A DNA stretch of 64,000 bases from Acestrorhynchus altus (GCA_034509495.1 CM067504.1:25871-89870), one strand, 5' to 3'; positions 1 through 12,524 are shown, counted from the stretch's first letter. Translations and numbers: made by a program. Notes: generated by a model not told the origin, from the sequence alone.

Positions 1-66
1 TGCGGAGGATCCCTCATCAACAAAGACTGGGTTTTGACAGCAGCGCACTGTTTTGATGAGTTAGTA

Positions 67-112
<46 letters not shown>

Positions 113-1389
113 AATGCTTTAACACTATAACACCTCCTCTAAACAAATGACTGAACTACTCTTTCTTTCCATATGTCCAGCTCCAGCACTGTTGGTTTGA
201 CAGTGGTGTTGGGTTTACAGAGTCTGGAACGGTTTGATGGCAATCAGGTTATAACAGGTGTTCAACAGGTGATCCGTCATCCACACTACAACACCAACAC
301 CAACAACAATGACATCGCCCTGCTTCGTCTGGACACCTCAGTCCCCTTCTCTGACTTCATCGTCCCAGTGTGCCTGGCAGCCTCAGGAAGCAAGTTCCCT
401 GTGTCCACCATGAACTGGATTACAGGCTGGGGAGATATTGCTTCTGGAGGTAAATTACAATCAAGCCCAAACTGAAATTTTAGAATCACTTAAACACATA
501 AAATGGAAGACATTTCAGTTTCTGTTAAACTGTGAGAAATAAAAGTTAAGACACCGCAATTGCTCTAATAGCTGTATCTCCCCCTTTGGGTGAAATAATG
601 TCAGTTAGATGTTTCCTATAACCATCTACTGTCTATGACATCAATTGAAGAAAGATGTTCCCACTCCTTCTCACATATCTGACCTGTTTTGCTCTCCTAT
701 CTTCCCTTTTTGTCACTGTTGTGTTATGTTTTGGTTTCCCCACAAGCTTCTTAACATGTGTGTTTTGTGGTGACCGGGCGTCAGCTGCCTATGAGTCTAT
801 GGGGCTGTTCCAGTCTCCATCAATATATGACAGTTAATTATTAACTTAAATTATGAACAAAAACAACTTTGCTGGTGCATGCTGGTATTACAGGGGTTGG
901 ACAATGAAACTGAAACAGCTGTCATTGTAGTGGGAGGTTTCATGGCTAAATTGGACCAGCCTGGTGGCCAATCTTCATTAATTGCACCAGTAAGAGCAGA
1001 GTTCATTCAGCAGGTAAGAGCACAGATCTGCTCAAAATACTACAATGAACACAACATTATGGGGGACATACCAGAGTTCAAAAGAAGACAAATTGTTGGT
1101 GCACGTCTTGCTGGCGCATCTGTGACCAAGACGGCAAGTCTTTGTGATGTATCAAGACCCACGGTATCCAGGGTAACATCAGCACCACCAAGAAGGACCA
1201 ACCACATCCAACAGGATTAACTGTGGACGCAAGAGGAAGCTGTCTGAAAGGGATGTTCGGGTGTGGTCTAAAACCAGGTGTTTCAGTTTCATTGTCCAAC
1301 CCCTGTATGTTAAAGTCAAAGGGTGTACAATACATACACATACACAAATACGTACATACTTATTACACATACAAGCAAAATTATATTTA

Positions 1390-1451
<62 letters not shown>

Positions 1452-1602
1452 TTCAGTGCCCTTGCCTTTTTTTGGAGATCTGCAGGAGGCACAAGTGCCC
1501 ATCGTTAGTGAAAAGCAGTGTGCGCAGATGCTGAAACCTGTGAAAATTACCAGTAACATGATCTGTGCTGGTCTGAAACAAGGAGGAAATGACACCTGTC
1601 AG
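1..1602 (+). CDS. Trypsin-like serine protease P1 (prss60/prostasin-like), partial: exons 3-5
   Basis: Secreted or cell-surface S1 peptidase fragment, cut by the left edge. Visible exons: E3 (to 59) encoding CGGSLINKDWVLTAAHCFD with the catalytic His; E4 (181-449) encoding the Asp motif NNDIALLRL and the PVCLAASGS and NWITGWGD signatures; E5 (1457-1602) encoding QEAQVPIV, the MICAGL motif and NDTCQ, whose Asp is position 189 of the S1 pocket (Arg/Lys specificity). Phases agree: E3 ends after two codon bases, E4 after one, E5 on a codon boundary; donors GTTAGT, GTAAAT and GTACAC, acceptors CAG. All three exons are open, unlike those of P2-P4. The terminal exon with GDSGGP is absent before the 3' flank starts near 1,720, so the copy cannot make an active enzyme as assembled. 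The resemblance to zebrafish prss60 (VCGQAPLN, ICAGL, DTCQGDSGGP) is recalled from family knowledge, not searched. Confidence 0.85.
66..110. repeat. (CA)n microsatellite in protease intron 3 (P1)
   Basis: About 21 CA units directly after the E3 donor. The same tract occurs at the same place in P2 (11,086-11,128), P3 (30,172-30,220) and P4 (40,858-40,913). Confidence 0.95.
600..680 (-). repeat. Short Tc1-type relic in intron 4 of P1
   Basis: The stretch with ccatctactgtctatgacat and ttcccactcc matches the terminal part of the Tc1-like elements near 25,190 and 62,740 in this window. P2 has the same relic near 11,630-11,690, so it predates that duplication. Too short to assign a family. Confidence 0.5.
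891..1305. mobile_element. Tc1/mariner-type MITE with 27-bp terminal inverted repeats
   Basis: Both ends carry the same 27-bp inverted repeat (891-917 and 1279-1305), starting CAGGGGTTGGACAATGAAAC and ending in its exact complement, flanked by TA on both sides as expected for Tc1/mariner target duplication. The 415-bp body still encodes on the + strand (879-1220) a helix-turn-helix relic with FKRRQIVGARLAGASVTKTA, resembling transposase DNA-binding domains, so it derives by deletion from an autonomous element. It sits in intron 4 of P1; the decayed orthologous insertion is in P2, and P3 and P4 lack it. Confidence 0.9.
1390..1450. repeat. (GT)n microsatellite abutting the exon 5 acceptor (P1)
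   Basis: About 29 GT units, then CTTCAG and exon 5. The same GT-CTTCAG arrangement precedes exon 5 in P2 (12,491-12,523) and P4 (41,843-41,890); P3 (30,752-30,785) reads GT-CTTCTAG. Confidence 0.95.
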
Positions 1603-1649
1603 GTACACGGTTAAAATGATACCAGCTCAGTATCCAGCTTCAGACCCAC

Positions 1650-1720
1650 AGTACAGCACTCTCAGACCTTTACTGTCAGACCATCACTCTCAGACCCTCA
1701 CTCTCAGACCTTTACGACTA
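1650..1720. repeat. TCAGACC-type minisatellite, short copy (P1)
   Basis: Four to five copies of a unit built on ctcagacctttactgtcaga. In P2 it is expanded (about 12,740-13,165) and in P5 it lies at 50,143-50,222. In P1 it ends abruptly at 1,715 where unrelated 3' flank begins, so it marks the breakpoint that removed exon 6. Confidence 0.8.
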
Positions 1721-1724
1721 AAAT

Positions 1725-2900
1725 CTGATTGAAAAGATTAGATTTGACATGTCCACAGTACTTTGAAAACAGGGCCACATTAAGGCAAGAAATCGGATTA
1801 AGTCTTGCAATGTGAACGTAGCCTAAAACCCGTTCTGGTTTTAAATATGATTTAAAATAATGATATTTTCATCAACATCGATTTACAGCATGAAAGGCTT
1901 CATAGTGTTCACTCAAATTACTGCTGTGGTTACATTCTGCCGCTTTTGTAGCTTCCTGTGGTATTTCTAAGGTGGAACGGTTAATTACAATAGCTAAGTT
2001 GGAGAATAATTCCAGCCTCACTGGTGCAGCCATGTTTGTGTCTCAGAGTTTTCATGAGCACACGGAGCTTTGAATGTATATGTCTAGTAAGCAGTAGTTT
2101 TTAACGGTTAGTTTTAAACGAGCTTAATGAACCACCGTGCTCCCAGTATGACCTACAAACCAGCTGTCTTTCTCTCATTTCACAGCAAATTCATCAAGCA
2201 CATCTACAGACAATAGAAAAGACAGAAAGAGCAGACAGGGGCTTATAGTAGACTTGACAATGTATGAAATTAAGTCATTAATATCCCTGATTACATGAAT
2301 CGTCTTCAGACGTTTTCTTTCTTCCTCTCTGTCTTATAATGTCTGTTGTGTTTCGTGAGCTGCCAGCAGTGAGCAGAGGCTCATATGAGAAACATTGGAA
2401 CTAAGCACTTCTTACGTTTAATGGCACGAATCGTCTTCAGTTACGCTGAAGGTTTGGGGGAGGGCTGCACAATACATATCGTTTCAGCATCGTCATCACA
2501 ATGTGGACATGAACAATATTCACATCGCAAGACTTGCAATGTCATATAAGACAGATTTAGCTCAATGCTAACATTTTTTCTGTGATTTTCTGGTGAAATT
2601 TGTTGAAAGTTCCTGTATTTTTTAATATCTTTAAATATGTCACAGAATATCGCTGTTGTCCTGTATACCCAGTCCCAGCTTAGTATTTTCTGATTAATAT
2701 CACTGGCTTATACTGTGGTGTAAAAGAATTAAAGCTACATGGGACACAGAATTGTACTTTATTAGACTTTGTTGTGCCGTCTCTATAATTAAAACTGCAT
2801 GGAATATCACTGTGTCTCTTTTTGTGTCTCTTTATGGTTTTTATTGACTATTTCTTTCATGTGGTCCAGTTGTGTTTTCATCCTTTTGATTTGAAATAAT
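1725..2900. repeat. 3' flank of protease unit, copy 1 (duplicated block)
   Basis: No gene seen. The block recurs after P2 (16,728-18,180), P3 (31,275-32,390), P4 (42,380-44,460, with an insertion) and P5 (53,979-54,768). A recognisable core is tttcatgagcacacggagct near 2,048 and a conserved segment from about 2,458 (gggctgcacaatacatatcg) that looks like an old dispersed DNA-transposon repeat. It shows the array was made by duplicating gene plus flank. Confidence 0.75.
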
Positions 2901-2959
2901 ACTGACATAAACTGAATTCATCACTGATTCAAACTCCAGTTCATTTATTATTTTTAGGC

Positions 2960-3300
2960 ATTCAAACGTTTCCTAACAAGACTAGTCCTGTACTGATTGA
3001 GTTCATTCCTCCACAAACCAGCTTCAGCTCTGTGATGCTGGTGGTTTCTCCATCAACTGCTGCTTCTCAGCTCCACAACATCTCTACTGATTATGATTCA
3101 GATTCTGACTGACTGTTCCAGAACATTACCTTCATTCTCCTTAACTGCTTTTGCAGAACCACTTGTGTGCTTAGGGTCGCTGTCTTGTTGCCTGACCCAC
3201 AATCTCTTAGATTGAGATGTGCAAACAAGTCCAAACCACTATACTATCACCAACGATGGGCTTTTGTGCGAATGCAGTGTTTTCTTTTCTCCAAACATAA
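2960..3300 (-). mobile_element. Tc1-like transposase relic (minus), spacer 1
   Basis: Matches the better-preserved minus-strand Tc1-like element at 44,640-45,500, covering the C-terminal half of the transposase region (cttagggtcgctgtcttgtt, then tgcagtgttttcttttctcc). The N-terminal half is missing where an L2-like relic begins at about 3,305. No open frame. Confidence 0.65.
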
Positions 3301-3304
3301 ATCA

Positions 3305-3935
3305 CACCTAGTCGCACTTCCAAAGCTTATTTGTACACTTTTACAACAAGGAATCTCACAAAAGCAGCTTTTACAGAAATCCAGCCTCAAATGAGTGACA
3401 TGGCAATAGTGGCAAGGAAAAACTCCCTCAGAGTAAGAGGAAGAAACCTTGAACCAAGGCTCAAGAGAAGAACCCGTCCTCCTCTGTTCGACACCGGAGA
3501 GCATACACAAAGGCAAGGTTGGAAGATCAACATAGAATGTATAATAGAAATGAAATGAAATAGAGAGGAAATAAATTAATCAGATACAGGTAAGGAGTGA
3601 ATAATATGGAAATTTCTAAGTTGATGCAAGCCAGTGTTGGTATTGTCCATGCAGGTTACGTAGTTTAATCTAGCAGTTGGTTCTCAGAATTGGATGAGTA
3701 GAGGGGTGAGTTCTAGTGAGAACCCTCGCAGCAGTGTTTTGTACTAATTGGAGCTTCTGTAATGATTTCCCCAAACTACCAGCTAGCAGAGCATTACAAT
3801 AGTCTGGATGTGATGAATGTTTGTGTGAGAGTGATTTACACAATTTTGCAATATTGCGTTGGTGGAAGAATCCCGTCTTTACTACGTTACTGATGTGGGT
3901 GTCAAATGAGAAGTCAGAGTCAAATACAACCACCG
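3305..3935 (-). mobile_element. L2-like LINE 3' fragment (minus), spacer 1
   Basis: Reverse complement of the 3' end seen at 37,150-37,600 and 55,475-55,932 (aaagctgctttgtgac followed by an AT-rich AATAAA-type tail). A minus-strand reading (3670-3933) gives VVFDSDFSFDTHISNVVKT and KLQLVQNTAARVLTRT, a signature of the C-terminal RT region of L2-type fish LINEs. Truncated and frameshifted; the paralogous copy at 32,755-33,790 is longer. Confidence 0.75.
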
Positions 3936-3993
3936 TGTCTCCAGGTCTGTAACAAATGGCAACATACCCTAAATATTCGCTATCACTGTAGGT

Positions 3994-6900
3994 GAGCTAA
4001 ACCAGCCATTAGGCATGTAGTTTGTGTACTGCTGGTTCTGGTCCCAAACACGGATAGTGAGGGTTACGTCAGGAAGGATATCCAGAGTAAAAAAACTTAA
4101 AGCAAAACTATGATGTGGATCATGAATATGACTGTCATCCTGGATTGGTCAAGGTCTGGAAGCTAACAACAACCGACTTATGCTGTTGACCAGCAGTGTG
4201 CCAGTGGAAATGATGAAGACCATCGAGGAGGAGAGGAAGAAGGCGGGTAAGAAGGCAGCAAGAGAGAAGGAAAGGCAGGAATGTGGAGGTTAGAGTAGGG
4301 ACTCTGAATGTAGGCACAATGACTGGAAAAGGCAGAGAGCTTGTAGACATGATGGAGAGAAGGAAGGTAGATATTCTGTGTGTTCAGGAGACCAGATGGA
4401 AAGGAAGCAAGGCCAGGAACATTGGAGGTGGATTCAAACTGTTCTATGATGGTGTAGATGGGAAGAGAAATGGAGTCGGGAAAGTGTGAAAAGTGTTCTG
4501 AGGTAAAGACAGGTCAGACAGGATCATGAGTTTGAAGTTGGTTGATGGTGTAATTTTTGAATGTTGTCAGTCTATACATGCACCACAGGTTGGTCAGTTA
4601 GAGGAGAAAGAGGAATTTGGAGTATGATGATGAAGTGGTAGAAGGTGTCCAGAGTAGAGATTGGTGATTGGCAGACTTCAATGGACACATGGTGAAGGAA
4701 CAGAGGATGCAGAGTTAGGCGGCTGCAAAGAGACTGGAAACAGCTGTGCTGAACCCATATTTTCAGAAGAGGGAAGAGCACAGGGTGACATACAAGAGTG
4801 GAGGGAGGTGCACACAGGTGGATTATATCCTTACCAGGAGATGCCACCTAAAAGAGATTGGAGATTGTAAAGTGGTGCCAGGGGAAAGTGTAGTAAGGAC
4901 GCATAGGGTGATTGTCTGTAAAATGAGATTAGAAACAAAGAAAGAGGCAGGAAAGAAGACAGAGCCAAATATGAGATGGTGGAAGCTGAAGAAAAAGGAT
5001 GGTTGCAGACAGTTCAGGGAAAAAGTGCAACAGGCCCTTGAGGAGCTACCTGAGGACTGGGAAAGTACAGCTAAGGTGGTGAGAAAAACTGGCAAGAATG
5101 TGTTGGGTGTTTGGTCAGAGGAAAGAAGACAAGAAAAGTTGGTGGTGGAATGAGGAAGTCCAGGAGAGTATTCAGAAGAAGAAGGCAGCTAAGAAAAAGT
5201 GGGATAAGCAGAGGGATGAAGGAAGCTAGGCAGAAGTGTTGTGAGCTGGTCACATAGCTTAAGAATGGTGGCAAAGGCAAAGCCTCAGGCCCATGATGAG
5301 TTGTGCTATGGTTGGACAGTAAAGAAGGAGTAAAGGACTTGTATAGTTTGGGCGAACAGAGACATAGAGCTGGAAAGGACGTACAGCAGGTTAGACTGAT
5401 AAAGGACAGAGAGGGAAATGTACTAGTGAGTGATGAGTAGATGGAACTTTGAAGAGCTAATGAATGAGTGAAAATGAGAGAGAGGAGATCAACAGGGAGA
5501 GATAGTGGTCAGTGCAGAGAATTAGTATGCAGAAAGTGAGAGAAGAATGTACAGAAGGAGTCTAGATGACATACCTGTGGGAGGTATGGAGATGTATATA
5601 GTATAGTACAATGATATTTGACTGTGCTGTTTAACAAAAATCCTGAGAGTGAGAAGCAGTGTACTGGTCCCCATTTTTAAGAACAAGGTGATGTTCTTAG
5701 GTAAGTAGATTAGACACTCGTCAGGTAAGTGATTCACTCCATCACTGGTCACACTTATCTCTTAGTTCTGAAGTAAGTACTGTTTCAAAACCTCTCCACT
5801 ATACTATCAATACAACCTTACCCTGCTATATTGAGACTGTGTCTGTCCCCCGTAGAGCTCGAAAACATGGCCATCAGAAAATCTGTTTTAATAACCTTAT
5901 TAGATTTAGAACCAAATCTCCCACCTCTCTGAGAAGCAGCAGCTCTCGTATCAAACTGGGATTATTAAACATATGATATTTAACCTCAAAGCAGTGATTG
6001 TGAAAGAAATAATCACTATATTACTCAAAACTCAGGATATGAAATCTTTGAAAATACTTAACCTAAAGATATCTGATCCAGCTCCTGTCTCAAAAACTAA
6101 ATGCTGCTTTAACAATCACTTCATGTACCGCCCTGGTCCAGACACAGACTTTCTCACTGGAAAGTTCATGGACTTCTGTACATTTTAGTATGTCCAGGAT
6201 CCACTTAAAATGACCTTTCATTCCATTTTGGATGACTTTGGGTTGAAACAAATTATCACTGGACCTACCCATCGATTCAACCACACCCTAGATCTAGTTT
6301 TAATCCTGGGTACCGACATAGACAACGTAATCTGTATCGCACAGAACGACTCCATTTCAGATCATTATCTAATTATATTTGACTTGATCTTACACCACAA
6401 CATACATCAGTCACCTTGTTCCATTAGTAGACGCACCTTAACAACCTCAACAGTTAATGAATTCATTAGTACACTCCCCGACCTATCCACTGTCCCTGCG
6501 CCCTCCAACCATAGACTGGATTGTACACAGACACCTCTAAACTCAGTACTGCTCAAATCTGACTTATATTCCAATCAGAACCAAACTAATTAAAGAGGCA
6601 AATAGTTCTGTGGCATGAATGACTGGCACACGCACTTTGAAACAGACCGCACGTAGTTACGAAAGCAAATGGCGCCAAACAAAACTAGAAATTTTTTGAG
6701 ATGCTTGGAAACTTACTATCACAGATTATAAACACGCTTTAGTTTAAGATAAATCATTATATACTGCATCTCTAATAGATAAAAATAAGGACAATCCTAC
6801 ATACCTGTTTAATACCTTTTCAAAATTAACCAGCAGCCACAACACAGGCTCAGTCATTCCAACAGACATCTCCTGTAATGACTTTATGACTTTCTTAACT

Positions 6901-8386
6901 CAAAATAGAAAAAAATTGGACAAAAGATTCAATCTGGCTCAACCACCCCTCACACATTTGAGAACAGTACTGTGTTGATACTGAGTCAAGGTTAGAACAC
7001 TTTAAACCTGTCAATGAAAAAAAGAATCTCCTGCTTTAATTAGCTCTCAAAAATCATCCACAGAGGCCTAATCAGTACAAACGCTAGTTGGCAGGGATTT
7101 TCTACCAGAACTGAAATTTGACCATTATTAGTCCTGTTCTTTCATCCCTCCATTGGCTTCCCATTAAATTCAGAATCGACTATTGTTACTAATGCATGTT
7201 GCTGAATGGCTTAGCCCCCATTACCTTAAAGACTCCTGTATTCCAAGCAAAACTGTCATGCAGACTGTCATGACGAGAGGTCGCTGACTGCCCCTAGAAT
7301 CAAAAGAACACAGTTGGGGACGAGCCTTCTCTACAAAGCCCCGCCTCTGGAGTCAGCCCTCCTCCAACTGTTCGACTCAGACACTCTCCATCTTTTAAAT
7401 CACGCTGAACCTTCTTAATGCAGGCTTTGAGGAAGTCAGGTGTGGCTGAAAGGAATGTGAGGGTGGTGCAGACACAGTGATATAATGTAGGTTGTAGTGA
7501 GGTGTGTAGTTGAGGACAAATGGTTTAAGTTAAGGTGAAGGTAGGTTACATCAGGGGATCAACATTGAGCCCCTTCTTGTTTGCAATGGTAATGGACAGG
7601 TTGACAGATGAGGTCAGATAGGAGGCTCCATGGACCATGATGTTTGCAGATGACATTGTGATCTGTGCTGAGAGTAGAGATATGAAGAGAACCTGGAGAG
7701 ATGGAGGCTTGTACTGAGAGAGAGGAATGAAGGTCAGTAGAAGCACACGGAATACATGTGTGTGAATGAGAGGAGGAAGGCATGATGCAAGGAGTAGAGG
7801 TCATAAAGGTGTGATGATCAAGATCTTGGGTCAACCATTCAGAACAATGGTCAGTGCAGAAAAGAGAAAGAAGAGGGTGCAAGCAGGATGAGGGTGGAGG
7901 ATGAGGTGTCAGGGCTATGGATATGATAGGCAAGAGTGAAAGGGAAAGGGTTTTAAGACAGTTAGAGACCTATTATGATGTCTGGTTTGGAGACTGTGGC
8001 TCTGTCTAAAAGACAGGAGGCTGAGCTGTAGGTGGCGGAGATGAAGATGCCAGGATTTTCGTAGGGAGTGACAAAGATGGACAAGATTAGAAATGAGCAG
8101 ATCAGAGGGACAGTGAAGGTGGAGCAGTTTGGAAATAAAAGCCAGAGAGGCCAGGGTTGAGATGGTTTGGACATATGCCGAGGAGGATAGTGGACAGGTT
8201 GGGACAAAGAATGTTGGAGATGGAGCAGGAAGGAGAAGAGGAAGACCTCAGAGGTTTTATGGATGTAGTGAAGGTGGACAAGGGAGACATTGGTGTGGAT
8301 ATGAGAGAGGCAGGGAGGGGCAAGATGGGAGGCAGATGTTCCACTGTGGCTAATTCCCAAATGGAGTAGCCGAAAGAAGAAGAAGC
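3994..8386 (+). mobile_element. RTE-clade LINE, copy 1, interrupted by a nested LINE
   Basis: Flanked by the near-identical 12-mer atcactgtaggt / atcactgcaggt (3982-3993 and 8387-8398), a plausible target-site duplication. The endonuclease start is at 4283-4489 with GTLNVGTMTGKGRELVDMME, then ILCVQETRWKG holding the catalytic Glu of the APE-type endonuclease. Further endonuclease (YFQKREEHRVTYKSGG) lies near 4,750. The RT catalytic motif MFADDIVICAES is at 7,640-7,675. The C-terminal end is near 8,157-8,360 (MRWFGHMPRR). An L2-like LINE splits the element (see 5,695-7,423), and many frameshifts make it inactive. Confidence 0.85.
5695..7423 (+). mobile_element. L2-like LINE nested in RTE copy 1, 3' deleted
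   Basis: Enters the RTE in its RT region, just after the codons for FKNK, the same site as the nested LINE at 35,222 in RTE copy 2. A reading at 6210-6593 shows LDDFGLKQIITGPTHRFNHT, LDLVLILG and ISDHYLIIFDL, the C-terminal part of an L2-type endonuclease. Relative to copy 2, the 3' end and adjoining RTE are deleted: sequence jumps from atgcaggcttt to aggaagtcaggtg at about 7,424. Confidence 0.75.
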
Positions 8387-8389
8387 ATC

Positions 8390-8830
8390 ACTGCAGGTAA
8401 TATAGTCCCACTGCATCACAAGAGTGTTGTCCCCTGTGTTCTTTCTTAAGCACCTGAACTTCTTATACAACAGGTAACTATACGAACATGCAGACCTTAT
8501 CTGCTGAACAGTGAGGTAGTGTGTCATGACGGTGACCTTGACTCTGATAGAAATTCATAGTCTCTGCTTTGTTGACTAGCAGTCTGGACAGTCTAATATG
8601 AGGTATATTGGGAGGCCCTCATATACACTGGGATAATATGGAGGGGGGGAATGAGAAAGAGGGAAGTGGGGAGTTTTTATGTTGTGGGCAATGGGGACAT
8701 GCATTGCACTCGGGGTACTTCAAAGGATCATACAAATAAAGAAGAGTCGTGAACACTTCGGGTCAGCAGATGAAGAGTAATCTGCATAGAGACAATGAAG
8801 GAAGATGGCCATTTGCTAAGGTTCGAGATT
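8390..8830. repeat. Spacer segment between RTE and Rex1-like end, copy 1
   Basis: No gene seen. Begins taatatagtcccactgcatc and is repeated in spacer 3 (38,192-38,630) and, in part, in the P4-P5 spacer (45,630-45,850), where it directly follows the empty RTE target site. Confidence 0.6.
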
Positions 8831-8831
8831 C

Positions 8832-9290
8832 CTAGATTAGATTAGATTAGATTAGAAATGATAGAATTTATTGATCTCAAGTAGGATTCCCTGGAGGGAA
8901 ATTAAGATTCCAGTAGCAGCATCCGTACAGTACAGAAACGAGAAGAAAGATAATAATTTAGTAAAGAAAAACACTATATAAATATAAAGAATATAACATA
9001 GAGACTATATTACAAAATACAATATAGATAAATAGTGCATGCTACAAGAGCCCTGTAGGAGGAGGAGAGTATTGCACATTATTATTACTTCTAAACTGTT
9101 TATTGCACCAAGTTCAGTTGTGTTGTGGTGGTCGGTTATATGCATCGCATGAAGTATTCTACTGTCACTGCTTCTGTTCCTTCCTGTTCCCACCTCCCCC
9201 AGAGAGGAGTTGTACAGTCTGATGGCGTGGGACAAAAAGAAAGCCTAAGTCTGTTGGTCCTGGCATTGGGAAGGAGCAGTCTGCCACAGG
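8832..9290 (-). mobile_element. Rex1-like (CR1-clade) LINE 3' end (minus), upstream of P2
   Basis: Starts with a TTAGA repeat then tttattgatc and ggaaattaag, the reverse complement of the typical fish LINE end in which AATTTCCC is followed by an AATAAA-like stretch and a short tandem tail. Minus-strand reading 9005-9235 includes SHAIRLYNSS, like the C-terminal AIRLLN motif of such elements. The paralogous copy is at 38,630-39,010. The family name is from memory and uncertain; the LINE 3' end call is firm. Confidence 0.6.
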
Positions 9291-9487
9291 CTCCTGTTGT
9301 GGCTGATGACAATGTTCAGAGGGTGATCACCGTCCATAATGTCCATAATGTCCAAAATGTCCAGAACACAAGAAAAGTATTGTTAAAAAGCCACATATTT
9401 CATAGTGCCACTGTGGAAACAAACGAGGAGGAGGAAGAGAAAGAAAAAAAGCAGGTGATTAGATATCAAATTCTCTGAGACTGAGAG

Positions 9488-9493
9488 TATAAG
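9488..9493 (+). promoter_or_regulatory. Putative TATA box of P2
   Basis: tataag in gagagtataagtgtgg, about 60 bp upstream of the start codon. The better-preserved equivalent is upstream of P5 (48,908). Confidence 0.5.
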
Positions 9494-11084
9494 TGTGGAA
9501 CCCACAAGGACAAGCACTTCTGCACCTTCCAGCATATGAGATCTGCAGACATGGTGAGGACACAGTGGGCTTTGGTCCTCTCCTCCTGTGTGTAACAGGT
9601 AAGAGACAATCAGGGAAGACAATACATCACACCTGGTACCTAATCACACTCCTGTATCACACCTAGATTATTAGTTATTGTATTTGTGTACATACACACA
9701 CTACAACCAGCACTGCAGACCACAGACAATCAGCAGACCACAAACACACACACTTGGTCTCACACACATAACAACGAGGTATTATTTCTTCCATTCCTGT
9801 GTACAAGTAAATATTATAAATTCAAAATAATACATATTATATATATACCATATTATATAAACTGCACTCATTTTATCCCTTTCTGTCTCTTTTTTCTGTA
9901 TTAATGAATTTCCACCACATTATATATATATATCATCTCCTTATCTGAAACTTTTATTAGTTGTTTACGATTCTATTCTGTATTTCTAACATTATGTGTT
10001 TATTAAGTTGTACGTAGACTTTATCTAAAATATAAAGTTTTTTCCGAGATATATGTCAATGTTACTATAAAGACTATAAGACTCAATATCTCAGATCTGT
10101 TCAGAAGACAGACAGAATCTTAAAGCTCCAAAGGGGTGAAAAGAACCCAAACTTACCAACTTTACAATATCAGTCATATTTCTTATATCTGGCCAGATTT
10201 GATGATGATTATTTTCAGCCTTGCCCAATGTTGATTCTGAATCTGATTCGCGAGCACAATTGATAATAATTGCCTAATGAAGAAACAATGCAGAAAAGAG
10301 ATGCCAGTTTAACTGCATTCCAACTATGGTTCCACAGATCATAGACAATAGAAGGAATGTAGATCATCAACTATGTAATGTCTAGTTCTGTCAAATAATT
10401 TAATTCCTTGAAAACAGCAATTAAGAAACAGTTCAAAATATTTAAGTGAAGAAAGAAAGGAACACCTTCTGCATTATTTGATATCAGTAGAACTCATCTA
10501 TATAATGTTTATTCTTCTCTTCCGCTACAGATCTTGAGTTATTGAATGGTAGGAACTTTATTCTTCTTTACAAAATCATTGGTAGAACAGCCTTCTCGCT
10601 TATTTAGGTCATTGCTCTGCTGCATGATCCACATCCTCTTCACAATAGTTCAGAAATCATTGGTCCATCAATGGTAAGCCGTCTTGGCCTGATGTAGCAA
10701 ACAGGCACAAAACCATGATACTTCACTACCACCATATGTTTCACAGATGGGACAGTTTTTGTGTGCAGGAATGCAGGGTTTTCTTTTCTCCAAACATTTA
10801 AATCAAAAATCATTTTCTTCCTTTGCCCTTAGTGTTCACTTCAGTATTTAATCAGATGATGACAAAACTAGAAACTTTTCTAATTTGACTAAATTTGTTC
10901 ACTTGTTTCAGTATGTGGTCGCACTGTTGAACCCTCAGATCGTGGTGGACAGTCTGTATCTTTAGGGGCCTGGCCGTAGCAGGTTAGTTACAGAGTAGAG
11001 ATTTTAGGCTATTTCTAAGTGAGGGGATCCCTCATCAACAAAGACTGGGTTTTGACAGCAGCGCACTGTTTTGATGAGTTAGTA

Positions 11085-11085
<1 letters not shown>

Positions 11086-11128
<43 letters not shown>
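11086..11128. repeat. (CA)n microsatellite in intron 3 of P2
   Basis: About 21 CA units at the position orthologous to 66-110 of P1. Confidence 0.9.
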
Positions 11129-11130
<2 letters not shown>

Positions 11131-11900
11131 AATGCTTTAACACTATAACACCTCCTAAAACAAAATGACTGGACCACTTTCTTTCCATATAATCCAGCTC
11201 CAGCACTGTTGGCTGACAGTGGTGTTGGGTTTACAGAGTCTGGAACGTTTGATGGCAATCAGTTATAACAGGTGTTCAACAGGTGATCCGTCATCCACAC
11301 TACAACACCAACACCAACAACAATGACATCGCCCTGCTTCGTCTGGACACCTCAGTCCCCTTCTGACTTCATCGTCCCAGTGTGTGCCTGGCAGCCTCAG
11401 GGAAGCAAGTTCCCTGTGTCCACCATGCGAACTGGATTACAGGCTGGGGAGATATTGCTTCTGGAGTGTAAATTACAATCGTCAAACTGGAAATTTTTGA
11501 ATCACTTAAACACATAAAATGGAAGACATTTCAGTTTCTGTTAAACTGTGAGAAATAAAAGTTAAGACACCGCAATTGCTCTAATAGCTGTATTCCCCTT
11601 TGGGTGAAATAATGTCACATGTTTCGATACCATTCACTGTCTATGACATCAATTGAAGAAAGATGTCTCCAATTCTTCTCACATATCTGACCTTGTTTTG
11701 CCTCTCCCATCTTCTCCCCTTGTCACTGTTGTGTTATGTTTTGTTTCCCACAAGCTTTTAACATGTGTGTTTTGTGGTGACCAATGCCAGCGCTGCCTAT
11801 GAGTCTATGGGCTGTTCCAGTCTCCATCAATATATGACAGTTAAAAAAAATTAATTAAATTATGAACAAACAACTTCTTTGCTGGTGCATGCTGGTATTA

Positions 11901-12396
11901 CAGGGGTTGGACAATGAAACTGAAACAGCTGTCATTGTAGTGGAGGTTTCATGGCTAAATTGGAGCAGCCTAGTGGCCAATCTTCATTAATTGCACCAGT
12001 AAGAGCAGAGTGTGAAGGTTCACTATGGTGTGGTGAGCAAAGTTTCTGTTTTCTAAAATATTACTGTAGCACACAACATTATGGGGACATACCAGAGTTC
12101 AAAAGAGGACAGATTGTTGGTGCACGTCTTGCTGGCACATCTGTGACCAAGACAGCAAGTCTTTGTGATGTATCACGAGCCACAGTATCCAGGGTAACGT
12201 CAGCACCACCAAGAAGGACCAACCACATCCGACAGGATTAATTGTGGACGCAAGAGGAAGCGTCTGAAAGGGATGTTCAGGTATGAACTAAAACAAATGT
12301 CATTTCCAAGATGAACTGACGCCATTGGTTGCAAATGAGGCCCTAGTTCACCATATTAATCAACATGGTGGTCTGTTTCACTTTATTGTCCAACTT
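11901..12396. mobile_element. Decayed Tc1/mariner MITE in intron 4 of P2
   Basis: Orthologue of 891-1305: the left terminal repeat is intact (starts caggggttggacaatgaaac), while the right end is degenerate (tttcactttattgtccaact). The body retains the helix-turn-helix relic (GQIVGARLAGTSVTKTASLC) and about 75 bp more near the right end (12,285-12,370) than the P1 copy, so the P1 copy may have an internal deletion. Confidence 0.8.
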
Positions 12397-12487
12397 CAGA
12401 AGAAATAACTGTTTTATAGGGTGTACTATTCATAAACATACAATAGACATATGTATATACACATACATAAGAAAATGATATTTATCC

Positions 12488-12524
<37 letters not shown>

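Noticed and set aside
879..1220. 113-codon frame as an independent gene
   Set aside because: It lies inside a MITE with exact terminal repeats; the helix-turn-helix is a transposase relic.
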